Source of the DNA: Oscillospiraceae bacterium
GTDB taxonomy: Bacteria > Bacillota > Clostridia > Oscillospirales > Ruminococcaceae
Reading direction: 5' to 3'
Assembly: GCA_016296485.1 (NCBI GenBank)
Contig: JAEDJF010000028.1
Span: 1 to 16,050 of the forward strand
Length of the DNA stretch: 16,050 nt
Shown here: positions 1-6,570 of the stretch, piece by piece
How the letters are laid out: each line of letters begins with the position of its first letter
Numbering within the stretch: the first letter of the stretch is position 1
The notes under the pieces: generated by a model
The model's database searches: none
The model's input: only the letters and a program-made list of their open reading frames with translations
Told to the model about the DNA's origin: nothing
Program-made: the position numbers and the translations under genes

Positions 1-885
1 AAGCTCGTAACATTCCTCTATCATCGGTATTGAGCTTGCGGCTCCGTCCCTTGAAACGCAGATGGACGCCGCCTTTGACGCCATCATAAGGGCGTCCTTC
101 GGAGACGCGCCGCCGATGACCGTTCCGAGGTAAAAGCCGATAAAAGCGTCGTTGGCGGCGGTTTTGTCCCTCACCGCCGTTTCGTAAATGCTCTGATATA
201 TTGTATCGTTTTCGGTTATAAGTATCGAGCCTTTGATTCCCATAGTAAGAACCACTTCCGCGCTCGGGAAGACCCGCCTTAACCCGGGGATAAGCGCTTC
301 CACGTCCATCGGGTTCTCCCCGGTGAACTCCGCCGCCTCGTATCGGTTAAGGAAAACGTAGGAGAGTTTATCGAGGGGCAGCCGCTTCAAATCCTTCGTA
401 AAAGGCGAAGGGTTAAGAGCCACCTTTGCTCCGGCTTTAAGCGCCTTTTTGACGATTATATCCACGGCGTTTATCTCATTTTGAAGAAGAAGAATATCTC
501 CCCGGCGAAGCTGGGCGACGGTAAAATCAATGTGCTCGTCGGTAACGGTAAGGTTCGCCCCGCCGCAGACGATTATACTTTTGGTTCCCTCGGGAGTCAC
601 CTGTATAAAGGCGTTTCCGGTGGACTCCTCCTTTTTTCGGATAAGAGAGGTGTTGACTCCGTTTTTGTCAAGAATATCGAGAAGATACGCCCCGTCGTCC
701 ATTCCCACGCACCCGGCGTGGCAGACGTTCGCGCCGGAACGCGCGATGGCGATGGACTGGTTAAGTCCCTTTCCGCCGGGGAAAAAGCTCGATTTTTCCG
801 CCCGCACGGTCTCCTCCGGGCGGACAATGTGGTCCACAGTGTAAACGTAATCTATATTCAGCGAGCCGAAATTAATTATTTTCAC
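1..885 (-). CDS. rbsK: PfkB-family sugar kinase, ribokinase-like (3' end outside window)
   Basis: Likely phosphorylates D-ribose or a similar sugar or nucleoside with ATP in the cytoplasm. The frame is open for 295 codons from GTG at 885 to the window edge; family members are about 300-310 residues, so only the last few codons are missing. GTG is chosen because AGGAGG lies at 895-900, nine bases upstream, and the nearby ATG at 893 is in another frame. Seen: N-terminal beta strand KIINFGSLNIDYVY, PfkB signature 1 with GGKGLNQ at residues 37-43, and a C-terminal signature 2 region DKTAANDAFIGF at 240-251 with the catalytic base Asp246. The usual DTTGAGD or DTTAAGD here reads D-K-T-A-A-N-D, so Thr is replaced by Lys and the anion-hole Gly by Asn. 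Ribokinase is the best match, but the true substrate could be another sugar or nucleoside. It diverges from the catalase gene. Confidence 0.88.
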   Translation of the reverse strand, partial: MKIINFGSLNIDYVYTVDHIVRPEETVRAEKSSFFPGGKGLNQSIAIARSGANVCHAGCVGMDDGAYLLDILDKNGVNTSLIRKKEESTGNAFIQVTPEGTKSIIVCGGANLTVTDEHIDFTVAQLRRGDILLLQNEINAVDIIVKKALKAGAKVALNPSPFTKDLKRLPLDKLSYVFLNRYEAAEFTGENPMDVEALIPGLRRVFPSAEVVLTMGIKGSILITENDTIYQSIYETAVRDKTAANDAFIGFYLGTVIGGASPKDALMMASKAASICVSRDGAASSIPMIEECYEL

Positions 886-908
886 CGCAGCATCCCTCCT
901 GTCTTTAT

Positions 909-937
909 ATTATAGCTTAATATATTAAATTTTTAAA
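909..937 (-). promoter_or_regulatory. Candidate promoter of the ribokinase-like gene
   Basis: A perfect -10 TATAAT reads on the minus strand at 914-909, about 24 bases upstream of the GTG start. The -35 at 17-bp spacing (937-932) is TTTAAA, which is weak. The region is extremely A/T-rich, so chance matches are easy. The -10 placement relative to the strong Shine-Dalgarno site supports it modestly. Confidence 0.4.
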
Positions 938-955
938 TATTAAATTTAAAAATTT
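927..955. repeat. Perfect A/T palindrome between divergent genes
   Basis: Two 12-bp arms, AAATTTTTAAAT at 927-938 and its exact reverse complement at 944-955, flank a 5-bp centre. It lies between the divergent ribokinase-like and catalase genes, just upstream of the candidate ribokinase promoter. It could be a regulator site, an UP-like element or simply low-complexity DNA. It is all A/T, so symmetry by chance is more likely than usual. Confidence 0.5.
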
Positions 956-1025
956 CAGAAAAAAGCGAGGTTCTCCTTTCAAAGCGGGCATAATACAAGC
1001 ATCAAAGTCAAGGAGCTGATTTACA

Positions 1026-1688
1026 TTGTTCACACATGATAAAAAGCTGTTTCGTCCGGTCAAAATTGAAAAGGCAAACCCGCAGTACGCCGCCCTTTTA
1101 CAGGAGCAGCTCGGCGGAGCCAACGGCGAACTGAAGGCGGCGATGCAGTACCTCTCACAGAGCTTTCGCATCAAGGACCCCAAGATAAAGGACCTCTTTC
1201 TCGATATTGCCGCCGAGGAGCTCGGACATATGGAGATGGTGGCGCAGACAATATATCTCCTCAACGGAGAGGACCTTGAGGCAGAAAAGGTCGCCGCAGG
1301 CGAAATTCAGAGCCAGGTCCTCTTTGGGCTCAATCCCGGGCTGATAAACGCCTCGGGCCACTCCTGGAGCGCGGATTACGTCACCGTCACCGGCGACCTT
1401 TGCGCCGACCTTTTGAGCAATATCGCTTCCGAGCAAAGGGCAAAGGTCACCTATGAGTACCTCTATCGCCAGATTGACGACAAGGGCGTAAGGGACACCA
1501 TAGAGTTCCTTCTTGACCGGGAGGAAGCCCACAACCAGATGTTCCGGGACGCCTTCAACTCGGTCCAGGACACGGGCTCCAACCGGGATTTCGGCACTAC
1601 CAAAGCCGCAAAAATGTATTTCTCCCTTTCCAAACCCGGAACGAACGCCTTCGCCGGAAGCGACGTGCGCCCGCCGAAATTTGAATAA
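1026..1688 (+). CDS. Manganese catalase family protein (CotJC-like)
   Basis: Predicted non-haem dimanganese catalase, which splits H2O2 to water and O2 in the cytoplasm or spore coat. The protein is 220 residues, shorter than the ~266-residue Lactobacillus enzyme and closer to CotJC-type proteins. The start is TTG at 1026, supported by AGGAG at 1011-1015 ten bases upstream; the next in-frame ATG is at codon 40, inside the ferritin-like helix bundle. Metal ligands appear in order: Glu35 (GANGELKAA), Glu65 and His68 (AEELGHMEM), Glu136 (ASEQRAK) and His169 (REEAHNQ), so the dimanganese site looks intact. The C-terminus carries a short basic, Pro-rich tail. The gene stands alone and ends in a terminator shared with the convergent tRNA gene. 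Known clostridial relatives are involved in peroxide defence or sporulation coats; which applies here cannot be told from sequence. Confidence 0.92.
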   Translation: MFTHDKKLFRPVKIEKANPQYAALLQEQLGGANGELKAAMQYLSQSFRIKDPKIKDLFLDIAAEELGHMEMVAQTIYLLNGEDLEAEKVAAGEIQSQVLFGLNPGLINASGHSWSADYVTVTGDLCADLLSNIASEQRAKVTYEYLYRQIDDKGVRDTIEFLLDREEAHNQMFRDAFNSVQDTGSNRDFGTTKAAKMYFSLSKPGTNAFAGSDVRPPKFE

Positions 1689-1690
1689 AG

Positions 1691-1726
1691 AAAAAGCTCC
1701 GACGCTTGAAGCGTCGGAGCTTTTTT
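1691..1726. terminator. Bidirectional terminator between catalase and tRNA-Gln genes
   Basis: The hairpin stem GCTCCGACGC (1696-1705) pairs with GCGTCGGAGC (1711-1720) around a 5-base spacer whose outer bases can also pair. A run of A precedes it and a run of T (1721-1726) follows it, so it works on both strands. The plus-strand T run reaches the base complementary to the final A of the tRNA CCA end. Confidence 0.93.
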
Positions 1727-1799
1727 GGTTGCCCCACGAGGATTCGAACCCCGACAAACAGAGTCAGAGTCTGTCGTGCTACCGTTACACAATAGGGCA
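1726..1799 (-). tRNA. tRNA-Gln (anticodon CUG)
   Basis: Read on the minus strand, a full 74-base cloverleaf is visible. The 7-bp acceptor stem TGCCCTA pairs with TGGGGCA (one T-G pair), followed by discriminator A and a genomically encoded CCA. The D-arm reads TTGTGTAACGGTAGCAC. The anticodon stem is ACAGA/TCTGT with loop CTCTGAC, giving anticodon CTG. The T-arm contains GGTTCGAATCC. CUG reads CAG and assigns glutamine. A consensus promoter lies just upstream and a terminator abuts the 3' end, so it is a single-gene transcription unit. Confidence 0.97.
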
Positions 1800-1818
1800 A
1801 GATTTAACGTGCTTTATT

Positions 1819-1847
1819 ATTATAATAGCCCAAAGCCCGTTTGTCAA
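1819..1847 (-). promoter_or_regulatory. Consensus sigma-A promoter of tRNA-Gln
   Basis: On the minus strand a perfect -35 TTGACA (1847-1842) is separated by exactly 17 bp from a perfect -10 TATAAT (1824-1819). Transcription should start near 1812, about a dozen bases before the mature tRNA 5' end at 1799. This is what is expected for a strong stable-RNA promoter. Confidence 0.92.
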
Positions 1848-1886
1848 TAGCTGATTGTTAAATTTTTTAAATTTTATGTATATATC

Positions 1887-1915
1887 TCGACAAAAAAGCT
1901 AAAATGAATTATAAT
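1887..1915 (+). promoter_or_regulatory. Promoter of thioredoxin gene
   Basis: The -35 TCGACA (1887-1892), a 17-bp spacer and a perfect -10 TATAAT (1910-1915) lie about 48 bases ahead of the trxA ATG. It is arranged back to back with the tRNA promoter, only 40 bases away. Confidence 0.8.
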
Positions 1916-1962
1916 TGTACTAAAGGTAAAAATAAAACAAAGGAACGGAGGTATTTTATATA

Positions 1963-2280
1963 ATGTCTGCTTTACACATGAGTTCGGAGGATTTCAAAAG
2001 AATCGTTGCCGAGGGCAAGGGCGGCGCCGTCGTTGACTTCTGGGCAACCTGGTGCGGTCCCTGCAAGATGCTCGGTCCGACCATTGAGGAGCTCGCTGAC
2101 GAGCTTGAGGGCAAGGTTGTCGTCGGAAAAGTTGACGTTGACGAAAACCGCGACCTCGCCGGGGAGTTCGGCGTAATGTCCATTCCCACCGTCATTTTCT
2201 TTAAGGACGGCAAGGAGGTCACCCGCCTCGTCGGAGTCCAGAGCAAGGAAAAGCTCCTTGCCACGGCAAACAGCCTTTGA
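1963..2280 (+). CDS. trxA: Thioredoxin
   Basis: Small cytoplasmic dithiol-disulfide oxidoreductase, normally reduced by thioredoxin reductase and supplying electrons to ribonucleotide reductase, peroxiredoxins and protein disulfides. It has 105 residues, the normal length. Seen: the active site WCGPC (Trp30, Cys31-Cys34) after FWAT, buried Asp25, and the cis-proline loop MSIPT (Pro75). The fold order VVDFWA, GKVDVDEN, PTVIFFKDG is typical. ATG at 1963 is preceded by CGGAGG at 1946-1951. The gene has its own promoter and terminator, so it is monocistronic; no thioredoxin reductase gene is in the window. It sits next to the peroxide-defence catalase gene, though not in an operon with it. Confidence 0.97.
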   Translation: MSALHMSSEDFKRIVAEGKGGAVVDFWATWCGPCKMLGPTIEELADELEGKVVVGKVDVDENRDLAGEFGVMSIPTVIFFKDGKEVTRLVGVQSKEKLLATANSL

Positions 2281-2292
2281 TAATCAATAAAC

Positions 2293-2329
2293 AAAGAAAA
2301 AGGGACGGCTTTGCCGTCCCTTTTTCTTT
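2293..2329. terminator. Long bidirectional terminator, trxA / phosphatase gene
   Basis: A perfect 17-bp inverted repeat, running from 2293-2309 to 2313-2329 with a 3-base loop. Its GC core GGGACGGC/GCCGTCCC is flanked by A-rich and T-rich arms, so it terminates on both strands. The last coding bases and part of the stop codon (2328-2330) of the convergent phosphatase gene fall within the stem. Confidence 0.93.
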
Positions 2330-3515
2330 AAAAATAAATTACCTTTACCCTCTTGCCCATTCGCTCAAGGCAGTCAGTAAGCTGTTCGACTATGCTCTTT
2401 TTTATGTTGAAGCTGATTGAAAGATCGGGGTTTTGGTGGGCGGGGTTTATGGCGCAGCCCACAAAGAAGCATATATCCGTTCCCTCCTCGAAAAGCGCCC
2501 TGGAAATTGCCGAGGCGCCGTCCCGGCTGTTGTTCCAGCGGTCATAGGTTCGGTTGTCCTCAAGGTAATCCTTCGCGTATTTGAGCACCCGGTCCATAGT
2601 GACGACGCCCTCGGTCACGAGGTCCACCCCTTCGATTTCCGACATAGGCGGAAGAGTCGGGTCGGCGTTGAGGTTACAGGGGTACACCTCTTTTCCGAGG
2701 TACTCCGCGGCGATTTTGGCGGTCGTTCCGCCGGAAACAATATGTTTTCCCTTTTTTGCGAAGAAAAGGGACATCATTTTATGGCTGTCGTCGGGGTTTT
2801 CCGGCGGTCCGAAAATTAGGTTCACCGGGACCCTTTGGCGGATATGTACGACGCAGGCGGTAGCGTCGTCCTCCGGACGACCGTCGTAAAGGTTATTGAC
2901 CTCGTCAATGAGTATGGTGGAAAGGGTCTTGGCGGTGAAGCCGACGTGCATAAAGTTTTCCATATACTCTATTATATTTTCCCGTTTCCAGTTGAAATTA
3001 TAGTGCCCGCCGGCGCCGGCGTGCTCAACGCCGTCGCTCATGGCGATAAAGACGTCGTCGTTTTTAAGAAGGGTTTCGGAAAAACAAATCTTTTTCCCGC
3101 CTATCTCCTTCACCGTCACCGGGAGTTCGCAGTTTTTCCCGTCACGTATGAATATGGTTTTCGGGTTGTCGTACTGGATAATCTCCGCTTTTTCGTTGTT
3201 GATTATGCGGATTATTGTAAAGGTGCAGTAGGCGACGTGCCTTTCGGCGCAGACCGGAAGGGTCGCGGCGATGGTTTCAACGCAGTCCTCAATTGGGAGA
3301 CCCGAAGCGAGCATTGTTGAAATTATTTTCGCGGTTAAGGTTGAAAGAATGCTCGCCTTGACCCCGCTCCCGAGCCCGTCCGCAAGGACTATCACGTTGG
3401 AGTTTTCGCCTTCCTGGTACACCGTATCGACGTGGTCGCCGCAAAGCTGCTCGCCGTCGTGGTTGACGCTCATATAGCCGATGTCGGCAAAAAGGTCGTT
3501 AGTGCTCGTCCTCAT
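2328..3515 (-). CDS. SpoIIE/PP2C-type serine phosphatase with unknown C-terminal domain
   Basis: Predicted Mn/Mg-dependent protein phosphatase of the SpoIIE branch of PP2C, probably cytoplasmic since no membrane segment is seen. Residues ~10-228 hold the catalytic domain with its metal-binding Asp motifs: GD (27), LADGLGSG (Asp46), MSDGVEH (Asp161) and EDDAT (Asp216-217). Residues ~229-395 form a second domain I do not recognise, containing VSGGTTAKIAAEYLG and ICFFVGCAINP. ATG at 3515 is chosen: AAGGAG lies ten bases upstream, whereas the in-frame TTG at 3521 is only four bases from it. The start overlaps the end of the hydrogenase gene by 17 bases, implying translational coupling and a shared function. 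Likely output module of the hydrogenase sensor. Its target phosphoprotein is not in view: no anti-sigma factor or anti-anti-sigma gene is in the window. Confidence 0.88.
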   Translation of the reverse strand: MRTSTNDLFADIGYMSVNHDGEQLCGDHVDTVYQEGENSNVIVLADGLGSGVKASILSTLTAKIISTMLASGLPIEDCVETIAATLPVCAERHVAYCTFTIIRIINNEKAEIIQYDNPKTIFIRDGKNCELPVTVKEIGGKKICFSETLLKNDDVFIAMSDGVEHAGAGGHYNFNWKRENIIEYMENFMHVGFTAKTLSTILIDEVNNLYDGRPEDDATACVVHIRQRVPVNLIFGPPENPDDSHKMMSLFFAKKGKHIVSGGTTAKIAAEYLGKEVYPCNLNADPTLPPMSEIEGVDLVTEGVVTMDRVLKYAKDYLEDNRTYDRWNNSRDGASAISRALFEEGTDICFFVGCAINPAHQNPDLSISFNIKKSIVEQLTDCLERMGKRVKVIYF

Positions 3516-5181
3516 TTTCAATCGACTCCTTCAGCTTTGTTAAAGCGATTTTTGTTTCAGCGGTGGTTTCGCCGAGGAGCGAAGCAATCTCCTGGACTAT
3601 GCGCATCTGTTTTTCGACGACGGCGTCGGCGATTTCGACGGTCTTATGACCGATTTCTTCCTTTTTCCTTCTCTGCTGTTCCTCCTCGGTGACGTCGTGG
3701 ATTATGGCGATAAGAAGGCGGGAGGTTTTGTCGTGGGCGATACTCAGCTCGAGGTATTTGTCGAACTCGGCGTAATAATCACGCTGGTCCTTCACCGTTT
3801 TTCCGTTCATCAACACGTCCATAAAAGGCCAGGGATTGAGTATCCGCACCACCTGTTCCCCGAGGACGTCCCGGCGGTTAGAAACACGGAGCATTTTCAT
3901 CGCCGCATTGTTTATCTCCTGCACCTCGTAGTTTTCGTTAACGGCGACTATTCCGTTCGGCGAATTGTTGAGGATATTCTCGGAGAAATTCTGGGTCTTT
4001 TCCATAAGGTAAGGAAGGCACATACTGAGGCTTGCCTTGCCCTGGCAGACCGCTATCGCCTTTTCCCGGCAGGTGTTGTAGCCGCAGGTTCCGCAGTTGA
4101 GCTCGTCCTCGGGCTTCGTCTTGCCGAGCTTTTGGAGGATTTCCTTTATCTCCTCCTCCGTCGGCATTCTGTCGGAGGTTTTAAGGCTGGTATGTACTTT
4201 TGCGAAAGCCTCGGGTTTTTGTTCCCCGACTTCAAAGTCCTCCTTCCCGGCGTAGGCGGTGACGGACTGGTAATGGCGTATCGGGGCGCTTTTATATTTT
4301 TCCATTATGGGTCCGCCGATGCAGCTTCCACTGCAGGCGGACATTTCGATGAAACAGTTTTTTATGTTGCCTGCGGCAATATCGTCGAGCGCCTTGCGGC
4401 AGTTTTCCGTTCCGTCAACGGTCACGCAGGTATAGCCAGAATCGGCGGGAATATCCATTGTTTTGAGGATTCCGCCGACGGTGGGGAAAAGCCTTGCGCG
4501 GCTTTTTTCGTTTGTGTCTATTTCCCGCACGGGCGAAATACCTCTCTCGGAGAACATTCTTGAAAGCTCCTCAAAGGTCAAAACAGCGTCCACGGGGCTG
4601 TTTTCCGCCTCGTCCTTTTTCGACACGCAGGGACCTATAAAAACGGTCTTTGCGCCGGGGTAGCGGCGCTTTATATCAATGCTGTGGGCAATCATCGGCG
4701 AAACCACCGGGGAAAGGTACGGAATGAGCTCCGGGTAGTACTTCCGTATAAGGAGGTTCACGGAGTGGCAGCAGGAGGTGATTATTACGTCGGAGGAATG
4801 CTCTGCCATCTGGCGCTCATATTCCCGCTTTACTATTGTGGCGCCGACGGCGGTTTCCTCCGCAAAAGTGAAGCCGAGGCTTTTAAGAGCCTCCTCCAAA
4901 GCGGAAAAGCCCGTTCCAGCGAAATACGCCGCAAAGGAGGGCGCAACGCTCGCCGCGACGGTTCCTCCGCCCGAAAGGAGAAGTTTTACGGCTTCGGTGC
5001 CGTCGGCTATCTGTTTCGCGTTTTGGGGGCACTCCACGAAGCACTGACCGCAGAGAATACACTTATCGCTGATTATGTGCGCCTGGTCGCCGGAAAAGCG
5101 TATCGACTTCACCGGGCAGTGGCGGATACAGCGGTAGCAGTTTTTACAGTTTGACGTTTTTAGCCTCAATACCTCTGACAT
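3499..5181 (-). CDS. Sensory-type [FeFe]-hydrogenase with PAS domain (group C-like)
   Basis: 560-residue soluble iron-sulfur protein, probably an H2 or redox sensor rather than a bulk hydrogenase. Domains in order: 2x[4Fe-4S] ferredoxin (Cys12/15/18/22 and Cys41/44/47/51); H-cluster domain ~70-310 with L1 TSCCHSVN (Cys137-138), L2 IGPCVSKKDE (Cys185) and L3 EMSACSGSCIGG (Cys283, Cys287); a four-Cys Fe-S domain CGTCGYNTC...C (363, 366, 371, 388); a PAS domain ~398-498; and a charged helical, probably coiled-coil tail ~499-555. All four H-cluster ligands and the proton-relay Cys137 are present, but L1 lacks the usual Pro-x-Trp and L2 lacks the Met before Pro-Cys. Such PAS hydrogenases next to PP2C phosphatases are known in Clostridia as putative sensors. 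ATG at 5181 follows AGAGGA. No clear promoter lies between it and the upstream terminator hairpin. Confidence 0.9.
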   Translation of the reverse strand: MSEVLRLKTSNCKNCYRCIRHCPVKSIRFSGDQAHIISDKCILCGQCFVECPQNAKQIADGTEAVKLLLSGGGTVAASVAPSFAAYFAGTGFSALEEALKSLGFTFAEETAVGATIVKREYERQMAEHSSDVIITSCCHSVNLLIRKYYPELIPYLSPVVSPMIAHSIDIKRRYPGAKTVFIGPCVSKKDEAENSPVDAVLTFEELSRMFSERGISPVREIDTNEKSRARLFPTVGGILKTMDIPADSGYTCVTVDGTENCRKALDDIAAGNIKNCFIEMSACSGSCIGGPIMEKYKSAPIRHYQSVTAYAGKEDFEVGEQKPEAFAKVHTSLKTSDRMPTEEEIKEILQKLGKTKPEDELNCGTCGYNTCREKAIAVCQGKASLSMCLPYLMEKTQNFSENILNNSPNGIVAVNENYEVQEINNAAMKMLRVSNRRDVLGEQVVRILNPWPFMDVLMNGKTVKDQRDYYAEFDKYLELSIAHDKTSRLLIAIIHDVTEEEQQRRKKEEIGHKTVEIADAVVEKQMRIVQEIASLLGETTAETKIALTKLKESIENEDEH

Positions 5182-5210
5182 TGTGATTCCTCTTATCTTT
5201 AAAATGTCTT

Positions 5211-5263
5211 AAAAAAACGCAGCCGGTTTTCCGTTTCCCGGAAAAAACGGCTTCCTGCTGCGG
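5211..5263 (-). terminator. Terminator after rarA / possible leader of the hydrogenase genes
   Basis: Read on the minus strand, a long hairpin (CGCAGC...GCTGCG outside; GCCG...CCGGC, then TTTTCCG/CGGAAAA inside, loop GGAAA) is followed by seven T residues (5217-5211). It begins within ten bases of the rarA stop. Only 29 bases separate the T run from the hydrogenase ATG, so it may also act as a leader controlling readthrough. Confidence 0.8.
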
Positions 5264-5271
5264 GGTTAAGC

Positions 5272-6555
5272 TCATTCCTCCGCTTCGGCTATTAGCTTTT
5301 CGCGGTAGGCTTTCGCGGCCTGTTCTGTTTTGTTGTCGCCGAAACGGTAGTACACCCTTCCCTTCAAGGTATCCGGGAGATATTGCTGTTTGACGTAGTG
5401 GTTGCGGTAGTTGTGGGCGTATTTATACTTGGTCGGCTTGTGACCGTCGGCGGTTTTGGTGTGAAGATTGATAAGATTTTCGGGCACGTTTCCCGAAAGC
5501 CCGTTTCTAACGTCCTCAAGGGCTTCGGAGATGGCGAGAATTCCGCTGTTGGACTTCGGCGCGGTGCAAAGGAAAATCACGGCGTCCGCCAAAGGGAGCT
5601 GCGCCTCCGGAAGACCCAGCTGGAGGGCGGTATCTACGCAGGCTTTCACTATCGGTATCGCCTGGGGGTAGGCAAGCCCCACGTCCTCACAGGCTATCGC
5701 CAAAAGCCGGCGGCAGGGAGAGATTATATCTCCGGCGTCGATAAAGCGGGCGAGGTAATGGAGCGCGGCGTTCTCGTCGGAGCCCCGAACAGATTTATGA
5801 AAAGCGGAAAGGATTTCGTAGTGGTCGTCGCCGTCCCGGTCATAGCGGTTGGAGCTTCGCTGGGCGGCGGTAAGGGCGTCCTCAAGGGAAATCACCCTGT
5901 TTCCGTCATTGTCCATCCGCGACGCGAGCCAGCAGACCTCGAGGGCGTTGATTGCCTTTCTCGCGTCGCCGGAGCAGTTTCGGGCAATATGAGCAATCAC
6001 TCCGTCCTCCATGAGCACGGAGACGTTTTCGTCGTGCTCAATTCTTTTAACGGCGTGCTCAAGGGCAATTTCAATGTCCTCCGGCTCAATAGGCTTGAAC
6101 TCAAAGACGGTGCTCCGGCTCAAAATAGCGTTATATACGTAAAAATAGGGGTTCTCGGTGGTGGAAGCGATAAGGGTCACCCGTCCGTCCTCAATAAATT
6201 CAAGGAGGGTCTGCTGCTGTTTCTTGTTGAGGTACTGTATCTCGTCAAGATAGAGGAGCACCCCGTTTGCGCCGTCGAGCCCGGTCGTTTCGGCTATAAC
6301 TTCCTTTATATCCGCCGTTGAGCACGAGGTTCCGTTTAGGTGGCAGAGCTTCTTCCCCGCCTTTTTTGCGAGAATCCGCGCGACGGTAGTCTTTCCCGTT
6401 CCGGAGGGACCGAAGAAAATGAGGTTCGGAATCACCCCGGATTCGGCAATTTTTCTGAGGAGCTTTCCTTCGCCGAGAATGTGCTTCTGCCCGCAAACCT
6501 CGGAAAGCTCGGTGGGGCGAAGCCTGTCTGCAAGCGGTGCGGACAAAAGACTCAT
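5272..6555 (-). CDS. rarA: RarA/MgsA-family AAA+ ATPase
   Basis: Replication-associated recombination protein A, a cytoplasmic tetrameric AAA+ ATPase related to clamp loaders. It acts at stalled forks and interacts with SSB. It has 427 residues, close to the usual ~420-445. Seen: N-terminal PLADRLRP, Walker A GPSGTGKT (49-56), Walker B LYLDEIQ (Asp104-Glu105), sensor 1 STTENP (Asn135), arginine-finger region NAILSRS, and sensor 2 GDARKAINALE. The C-terminal tetramerisation part ends with KYKYAHNYRNHYVKQQYLP, the typical signature of this family. ATG at 6555 follows a weak AAAAGAAAAGAG sequence, and the glyA stop is 15 bases upstream, so the two are very probably cotranscribed. A strong terminator follows. 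The pairing with glyA has no obvious functional meaning. Confidence 0.95.
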   Translation of the reverse strand: MSLLSAPLADRLRPTELSEVCGQKHILGEGKLLRKIAESGVIPNLIFFGPSGTGKTTVARILAKKAGKKLCHLNGTSCSTADIKEVIAETTGLDGANGVLLYLDEIQYLNKKQQQTLLEFIEDGRVTLIASTTENPYFYVYNAILSRSTVFEFKPIEPEDIEIALEHAVKRIEHDENVSVLMEDGVIAHIARNCSGDARKAINALEVCWLASRMDNDGNRVISLEDALTAAQRSSNRYDRDGDDHYEILSAFHKSVRGSDENAALHYLARFIDAGDIISPCRRLLAIACEDVGLAYPQAIPIVKACVDTALQLGLPEAQLPLADAVIFLCTAPKSNSGILAISEALEDVRNGLSGNVPENLINLHTKTADGHKPTKYKYAHNYRNHYVKQQYLPDTLKGRVYYRFGDNKTEQAAKAYREKLIAEAEE

Positions 6556-6570
6556 CTCTTTTCTTTTAGT

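Noticed and set aside
481..915. 144-codon plus-strand open frame
   Set aside because: Antisense to the ribokinase-like gene, whose sequence shows clear PfkB motifs.
989..995. Sporulation-sigma-like -10 CATAATA ahead of the catalase gene
   Set aside because: It resembles a forespore -10 element, but no matching -35 is present at the right distance, so it is not called.
3646..4563. 305-codon plus-strand open frame
   Set aside because: Antisense to the PAS-hydrogenase gene, with no ribosome binding site or recognisable motif.
5383..6321. 312-codon plus-strand open frame
   Set aside because: Antisense shadow of rarA; no coding signals of its own.
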